A stretch of DNA of 36,129 nucleotides from Candidatus Fibrimonas sp. (lineage in GTDB: Bacteria; Fibrobacterota; Fibrobacteria; Fibrobacterales; Fibrobacteraceae), in the NCBI GenBank assembly GCA_031273195.1, contig JAISSJ010000172.1, forward strand, positions 1 to 36,129. Reading direction: 5' to 3'. Made by a program: the position numbers and the translations under genes. Position 1 is the stretch's first letter, and each line of letters starts with the position of its first letter. Below the pieces are notes generated by a model. That model was not told where the DNA came from. It was given only the letters and a program-made list of their open reading frames with translations, and searched no databases. Below, in pieces: positions 32,560 through 36,129 of the stretch.

Positions 32560-32769
32560 ATGATTTCCAAAGATTTACTAGAGATTTTATGCTGCCCAAT
32601 AACAAAACAACCCCTGCAAGAGGCAAACGCAGAGGAATTGGAAAAATTAAAACTGGAAGCCGCCCTGATAACAGCGGATAAAAAAAGAGCGTATCCTATA
32701 AGGCAAAATATACCCGTGCTGCTCGCTGAGGAGTGCGTATTGATTGATGAGTTGAGAGTTGAGAGTTGA
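32560..32769 (+). CDS. Trm112-like UPF0434 family protein
   Basis: A 69-residue protein of the UPF0434/Trm112-like family (YcaR type), small zinc-ribbon-like proteins thought to act as partners of methyltransferases. It begins MISKDLLEILCCPITKQPL and has the family's AYPIRQNIPVLL block. The first Cys pair is CCP rather than the spaced CP-C of many relatives and the second is absent, so zinc binding is doubtful. The C terminus (ELRVES) is translated from a GAGAGTT tandem repeat at about 32748-32770, so its last residues are probably variable. Five bases separate its stop from the ung ATG. Confidence 0.85.
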   Translation: MISKDLLEILCCPITKQPLQEANAEELEKLKLEAALITADKKRAYPIRQNIPVLLAEECVLIDELRVES

Positions 32770-32770
32770 G
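32748..32770 (+). repeat. GAGAGTT short tandem repeat
   Basis: About three 7-bp units (GAGTT GAGAGTT GAGAGTT GAGAATT) bridge the end of the UPF0434 gene and the start of ung. The antisense reading gives NSQLSTLNS, a false-ORF pattern often seen with this kind of intergenic repeat. Confidence 0.6.
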
Positions 32771-32774
32771 AATT

Positions 32775-33449
32775 ATGGTTAAACTTGAAAGCTCTTGGTT
32801 GAATTTGCTTGCAGACCTCTTTGAAACTCCTTGGTTTGCGGAAATTAAAAGCAAAATAATTCAAGAGAGAAAACAATACACGGTTTACCCGCCGGCAAAT
32901 CTGTTTTTCAACGCTATGGATTTATGCCCCGTGCCGCAAACCAAAATCGTGATTTTGGGGCAAGACCCTTATCACGGAACAGGGCAAGCGCACGGGCTTT
33001 CCTTTTCCGTTCCCATTGGGATTGATATTCCGCCCAGCTTGCTGAATATCTATAAAGAACTGGAACGTGATTTGGGCATTAAACCACCTGCTCACGGCAA
33101 TTTGGAATCGTGGGCAAAACAAGGAGTGCTGCTCTTGAACGCCTCGCTTTCAGTAAGAGCAAATTCGCCTGCATCGCATTTTTACATAGGCTGGGAAAAA
33201 TTTACGGACTTGATAATTGAAAGGCTCTCGCAAAATAAAGAGAATCTGGTGTTCATGCTTTGGGGAAATTTCGCTCGCAAAAAGAAAATCTTAATCGCTC
33301 AAAATAAAAACCACCTGGTACTGGAGGCTCCGCATCCATCGCCCTTATCCGCAAGCAGAGGCTTTATTGGCTGCGGGCATTTTTCTGAAGCAAACCGATT
33401 TCTTCAAGCTCACGGACTTGAACCTGTTTGCTGGGAACTCCCTTCTTAG
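32775..33449 (+). CDS. ung: Uracil-DNA glycosylase (family 1)
   Basis: 224 residues. It excises uracil from DNA to start base excision repair. The water-activating loop GQDPYHG has catalytic Asp64; the DNA-intercalation loop HPSPLSA has His187; VYPPANLFFNA and LLLNASLSVR are further family blocks, and GCGHFSEANRFL is the usual C-terminal end. Length is standard. The ATG at 32775 is chosen over an upstream in-frame TTG that lies in the tandem repeat. Tail-to-tail overlap of 86 bp with the HU-like gene. Confidence 0.95.
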   Translation: MVKLESSWLNLLADLFETPWFAEIKSKIIQERKQYTVYPPANLFFNAMDLCPVPQTKIVILGQDPYHGTGQAHGLSFSVPIGIDIPPSLLNIYKELERDLGIKPPAHGNLESWAKQGVLLLNASLSVRANSPASHFYIGWEKFTDLIIERLSQNKENLVFMLWGNFARKKKILIAQNKNHLVLEAPHPSPLSASRGFIGCGHFSEANRFLQAHGLEPVCWELPS

Positions 33450-33735
33450 CTGCCAAGCCTGTCACCTTAGTTTTAAGCTCGGAAGAAAATTTGAAATTCA
33501 TGCCTTTGCTGGCAGCTAAAGGTATAAGCTCGCCGGTTTTCAAATTGCGACCAAGCCTTGGGTTGCAGGTCTTTGGAGAAAAAGTTCCAAAGCCTCTTAT
33601 CTCCAAAGAATTGCCCGCTTTGATTGTATCTTTTACAACATCAAAAAATTGTTCAATTGAACTTCTCACATTATCTCTAGACATTCCGCAGGATATTGCG
33701 GTTTCATTAATCAAATCGCTTTTTGTGATTGGCAT
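33364..33735 (-). CDS. HU/IHF-family DNA-binding protein with C-terminal extension
   Basis: 123 residues. HU/IHF proteins bend DNA and compact the nucleoid. The N terminus MPITKSDLINETA, then FFDVVKDTIKAGNSLEIRGFGTFSPK and NPRLGRNLKTGE give the helices and the DNA-grasping beta arm; the arm's usual proline-rich tip is preserved as PRLGRN. Typical members have about 90-100 residues; here about 25 more (AAKKGVPSKQVQVRELEEIG...) follow, and most of their codons lie antisense to the end of ung. The start at 33735 is preferred to an upstream ATG because TATATT (minus strand, 33747-33742) sits 6 nt before it and homology begins there. It follows the 98-residue gene by 13 nt. Confidence 0.9.
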   Translation of the reverse strand: MPITKSDLINETAISCGMSRDNVRSSIEQFFDVVKDTIKAGNSLEIRGFGTFSPKTCNPRLGRNLKTGELIPLAASKGMNFKFSSELKTKVTGLAAKKGVPSKQVQVRELEEIGLLQKNARSQ

Positions 33736-33748
33736 TGATAGAATATAG

Positions 33749-34045
33749 TTAAAACTTAGGGTAAAAAATTCCATATCTCCTGTGCAAATATTCTTTTTCG
33801 TCGTAGAGCGGTTCTACCCGTTGAAGCTTGCTCGGAACATTTTGTTTTGCAAGGCTATCCGCATATTCCTTAGCCCTTGCACAGCCAAGTCTGTAACCTA
33901 TTACCAAAACCGTATCGCCCGCTTGCCTGATCTCAACTTCCTGTTTTGCAAAAGATAAAATATTCCCCTTGCGCATATTTATGTAAAGCACCATAGCGGC
34001 ATAAATTATCAGGATTACAGTTACTATTCTAACTATTCTAATCAC
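33749..34045 (-). CDS. Small membrane-anchored protein downstream of SPFH gene
   Basis: 98 residues if started at GTG 34045-34043, which overlaps the stop of the SPFH gene in a GTGA quartet. One N-terminal transmembrane helix (VTVILIIYAAMVLYI) is followed by a soluble region with VLVIGYRLGCARAKEYADSLAKQ and ending RRYGIFYPKF. No family recognised. A longer ATG start at 34108 is rejected as it lies wholly within the SPFH gene. Overlap suggests it is co-translated with, and may assist, the SPFH protein. Confidence 0.65.
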   Translation of the reverse strand: MIRIVRIVTVILIIYAAMVLYINMRKGNILSFAKQEVEIRQAGDTVLVIGYRLGCARAKEYADSLAKQNVPSKLQRVEPLYDEKEYLHRRYGIFYPKF

Positions 34046-34854
34046 TTCACTTCCAAGAAGGGCATAGGGCCGTTGCCACCGGTGTAAACAGGGAGTTTGC
34101 CATCCCATTTTTCAATGGCCTTCAAGTTTACATATTCTTTGCCGCCTTGTGCGCGTATCGCCTCTGTCTGAATGCGAATAGCTTCTGCCTCGCCCCTTGC
34201 CTGTGCTATTTTTTGGTCCGCCTCAACCTTCACCCTTTCCAGATTATTTTTTGCGGTAAGGGCTTTTTGCTCGGCAACCTGCTTGTCTTCAATAGCTTCG
34301 TTGAAAGAGCGGGCAAAATCGAAATTGGTTATTTGAACTCCGCCTGCATCCACCACTATGTTATAGTCCAAAAGCTGCCGGGTTAAGCTCTCCGATATTT
34401 CATTTTTGAGCTGTTCTCGCAAGGTCAATAGTTCCTCTGCCGTGTAGCGGGCAACAACAGCTTTAACGGTTTCCTGAATACGGGCTGCTATGATTTTGTT
34501 TTCTACTTCCAAACCTACTTTTGAATAAAGCTCATCCAGCTTGTTATGGTCCAGGTGGTAGTTGAGAGTGACAATGGTTGAAACCGTTTGCATATTTTTA
34601 GAAGCCGCAGCCGCAGGGGCTTCTGCTTTCTGGGTGCGGATATCCACTTTTGAAACGGTTTGCATAACCGGGATTTTAAAGTGCAAGCCTTCGCTTGTAA
34701 CCGATGTTATTTTTCCCCATGTGAAAACAAGGGCTTTTTCGCCGGCCCTAACGGTATAAAACGAAGCGGAAACAATAATTGAGCCTATAACTATTACAAT
34801 TATAGCAAAAGCAAGAAGCCTGTAAGACTGAGGAACGTTGTTTTGTGTTGACAT
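34042..34854 (-). CDS. SPFH/prohibitin-family membrane protein
   Basis: 270 residues. Prohibitin-like SPFH proteins form large ring assemblies at the membrane that scaffold proteases or lipids. There is an N-terminal transmembrane helix (LLAFAIIVIVIGSIIVSASFY), then the SPFH domain (VRAGEKALVFTWGKITSVTSEGLHFKIP..., TIVTLNYHLD, VVARYTAEELLTLREQLKNEI, GVQITNFDFARSFNEAIEDKQVAEQ) and an Ala/Gln/Glu-rich coil (ADQKIAQARGEAEAIRIQTEA), ending near KAIEKWDGKLPVY. This layout is closest to eukaryote-like prohibitins. TTTCTATATTACCCCCT abuts the ATG. Divergent from surA-like gene. Confidence 0.9.
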   Translation of the reverse strand: MSTQNNVPQSYRLLAFAIIVIVIGSIIVSASFYTVRAGEKALVFTWGKITSVTSEGLHFKIPVMQTVSKVDIRTQKAEAPAAAASKNMQTVSTIVTLNYHLDHNKLDELYSKVGLEVENKIIAARIQETVKAVVARYTAEELLTLREQLKNEISESLTRQLLDYNIVVDAGGVQITNFDFARSFNEAIEDKQVAEQKALTAKNNLERVKVEADQKIAQARGEAEAIRIQTEAIRAQGGKEYVNLKAIEKWDGKLPVYTGGNGPMPFLEVK

Positions 34855-34860
34855 AGGGGG

Positions 34861-34889
34861 TAATATAGAAAACGCAAATTTCTATATTA
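34861..34889. promoter_or_regulatory. Symmetric divergent promoter pair
   Basis: A perfect 11-bp inverted repeat, TAATATAGAAA (34861-34871) and TTTCTATATTA (34879-34889), with a 7-nt spacer. Each arm is the start-proximal -10-like motif for one of the two divergent genes, placing the boxes 6-7 nt from the start codons. A -35 for either gene would have to overlap the other gene's -10. Confidence 0.55.
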
Positions 34890-34894
34890 ATCCC

Positions 34895-35905
34895 ATGAAA
34901 ATAATCTCTTATGTTTTTTTACTCGCTTTTTCCGCCTATGCCCAGTTGCTTTCCGGCGGGAATTTTGATGTTATTAAGGTTAATGGCGTTGGTATCAGCC
35001 AAGGAAAGATAGACAGTTTGGTAAAGCAGTTTGCGCTGGCTCAGGGGCAAGGGCAGAATGTTTCGCCGGAAACCATGAGCCAAATTCGCTGGCTTGTTGT
35101 AAATCAGCTTGTTGGCCAAGAGCTTGTAAAAGCGGAAATAGCAAAACAAGGCCTAAAGGCAGACGCAAAAAAAACTGATAGCGTTGTTGCCGTATTCAAA
35201 AAACAGTTCCCAAACGATGCCGCATTCAAGCAGGAATTGAAAAAAAGCGGTTCCACGGAAGCGGATTTCAGGAAATACGTGGAAAACCAGCTTTTAGCAG
35301 ACCAGCTTTTGGAAAAGAAGATTCCATACCCTAAAGAACCAACGGATAAAGATAAAAAGGATTATTGGGAAAAGCACAAAAACGAAGCGATTAAAAGCGA
35401 TACCATAGGCGGCATAAAAATTGTTTTAAATATCGCAAAAGGGGAAAACGCTCAGGCAATCCAGGATAAAAAGGATTTTTTAAAAGGCAAGGCCGCTGAA
35501 GCTCGCATGGCAAAAGCCAACCTTATGGTGCTTATGGAACAATTTGCAATTATGGCCGCCAGAATCAGCGAAGACCCGAACGCCTCAAAAGACGGCGGAA
35601 TCATGAAGAAATTTTTGCCGAAAACCCAAGGGGAAACATTCGCAGGTGCCGTCAAAAACTTAAAAGTAGGCGAAATCAGCGAGCCTTTTGTGCTGGACGG
35701 CAATAAGGTTATGATGTTCATGCTCACCGAGAAAAACGATGGCAAATATGAGAGCTACGAGCATGAGATAGATTACATTTTACGGCTTGAATCCGAGCGC
35801 AACCGCCAAATGGCCACTAAAGACTACCTGAACCAGCTTTCCAAAATCTATAAGGTTCAATACTTGAACAAGGATTATACCCCGCCGGAGGCTATCGGGA
35901 AGTAA
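34895..35905 (+). CDS. Periplasmic peptidyl-prolyl isomerase, SurA/parvulin type
   Basis: 336 residues. It is likely a chaperone for outer-membrane or secreted proteins. Signal peptide MKIISYVFLLAFSAYA; then a SurA-N-like helical domain (NGVGISQGKIDSLVKQFALAQ, MSQIRWLVVNQLVGQELVKAEI, ...RKYVENQLLADQLLEKKI) and a rotamase-like domain (IKIVLNIAKGENAQAIQDKKDFLKG, ARISEDPNASKDGGIMKKFL, VGEISEPFVLDGNKVMMFML) with the DGG and F-P-like fold points. The ATG at 34895 is preferred over an in-frame ATG at 34838, which is inside the divergent gene; TTTCTATATTA lies 5 nt before it. Confidence 0.88.
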   Translation: MKIISYVFLLAFSAYAQLLSGGNFDVIKVNGVGISQGKIDSLVKQFALAQGQGQNVSPETMSQIRWLVVNQLVGQELVKAEIAKQGLKADAKKTDSVVAVFKKQFPNDAAFKQELKKSGSTEADFRKYVENQLLADQLLEKKIPYPKEPTDKDKKDYWEKHKNEAIKSDTIGGIKIVLNIAKGENAQAIQDKKDFLKGKAAEARMAKANLMVLMEQFAIMAARISEDPNASKDGGIMKKFLPKTQGETFAGAVKNLKVGEISEPFVLDGNKVMMFMLTEKNDGKYESYEHEIDYILRLESERNRQMATKDYLNQLSKIYKVQYLNKDYTPPEAIGK

Positions 35906-35914
35906 TTTAAAATT

Positions 35915-36129
35915 ATGACTGATAAAGCATATATCACAAAATGGTGCTTCTGGTCACCCGGCAAAGGCAGTGCCGAATCACCGCCCTTGCCTTTTGTTTC
36001 GCCAATGGTCAAAAGACGTTTAAGCCAGCTTTCCCGCATGGCTTTATATGCCATACACGAAGTTTCTCAAGGCAAACAAAACATAAAAATTACATTTTCT
36101 TCCGAATACGGAGAAATTACGCAACAATT
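35915..36129 (+). CDS. Beta-ketoacyl synthase-like N-terminal domain protein (runs off right edge)
   Basis: 71 codons are visible from ATG 35915. The reading W.FWSPG..., LPFVSPMVKRRLSQLSRMAL, then ITFSSEYGEITQ matches the short N-terminal beta-ketoacyl-synthase-like family (Ketoacyl-synt_2) found in aryl-polyene and related fatty-acid-type pigment clusters, where it occurs as a stand-alone accessory protein. If that holds, such a cluster should continue to the right. It begins 9 nt after the PPIase stop. The rest is outside the window. Confidence 0.7.
   Translation, partial: MTDKAYITKWCFWSPGKGSAESPPLPFVSPMVKRRLSQLSRMALYAIHEVSQGKQNIKITFSSEYGEITQQ

Noticed and set aside
32547-32876. Minus-strand ORF of 109 codons over UPF0434 and ung
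   Set aside because: Contains SQLSTLNS, the translation of a GAGAGTT repeat, and is antisense to two recognised genes.

Overview
The window looks like a chromosomal segment from a Fibrobacterota bacterium (Fibrobacter/Fibromonas-like). This is inferred from a secreted GH9 cellulase with a short C-terminal sorting-type module, GLUG-repeat and very large surface proteins, Ser-rich linkers, and an unusual start-site motif (TTTTCTAyaTTTACCCC ending 0-5 nt before the start codon) in front of many genes. Most genes are ordinary housekeeping functions. No transposase, integrase or CRISPR array is visible.

Layout. 1-1018 (-): N-terminal part of RecG helicase, divergent from a tRNA-Ala(GGC) at 1096-1168. 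1201-4581 (+): rhomboid protease, PfkB/adenosine-kinase-like kinase, secreted PEGA + formylglycine-generating-enzyme-like protein. 4591-6759 (-): carboxynorspermidine decarboxylase and deoxynucleoside kinase (overlapping pair) and a small membrane coiled-coil protein. 6798-10376 (+): one 1192-residue ORF fusing MetX, MetW and a long-form GMP synthase. 10421-12151 (+): GH9 endoglucanase. 12170-13402 (+): MurD with an altered P-loop. 13411-14283 (+): remnant of an AAA/DUF4143 ATPase that has lost its P-loop.

14300-31869 is the accessory core. A promoter plus first-20-codons leader occurs three times (14305, 17167, 19655). Behind it lie, in turn, a GLUG-repeat surface protein, a lipoprotein, and a second paralogous lipoprotein. 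The third lipoprotein is followed, 1 nt after its stop codon, by an 11.3 kb gene for a 3771-residue secreted protein. That protein has an alpha/beta-hydrolase (GxSxG) head, many Ig-like domains, a LamG-like domain, three CBM3-like repeats and a C-terminal sorting-type domain. Two broken pieces of other copies of this giant gene survive upstream: an internal 353 bp piece at 16746-17098 (327/353 identical by hand alignment) and a 5' end at 18298-18468. The second is cut off by a solitary minus-strand gene for a Lit-family (peptidase U49-like) phage-exclusion protease. The region therefore records tandem duplication, decay, leader swapping and insertion of a defence-type gene.

31872-36129: a frameshifted secreted LolA-like protein, a Trm112-like UPF0434 protein, uracil-DNA glycosylase, then (-) HU/IHF-like protein, a 98-residue membrane-anchored protein and an SPFH/prohibitin-family protein. 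These are divergent from a SurA-type PPIase, followed by the start of a beta-ketoacyl-synthase-like gene that runs off the right edge.

Leading genes of transcription units appear to be transcribed from a -10-like TAnnTT box so close to the start codon that the mRNAs would be leaderless or nearly so. Some internal or probably acquired genes (the PfkB kinase, the giant gene, the Lit-like gene) instead carry Shine-Dalgarno sequences. All functional calls rest on motif and family recognition by eye; nothing was searched or computed.
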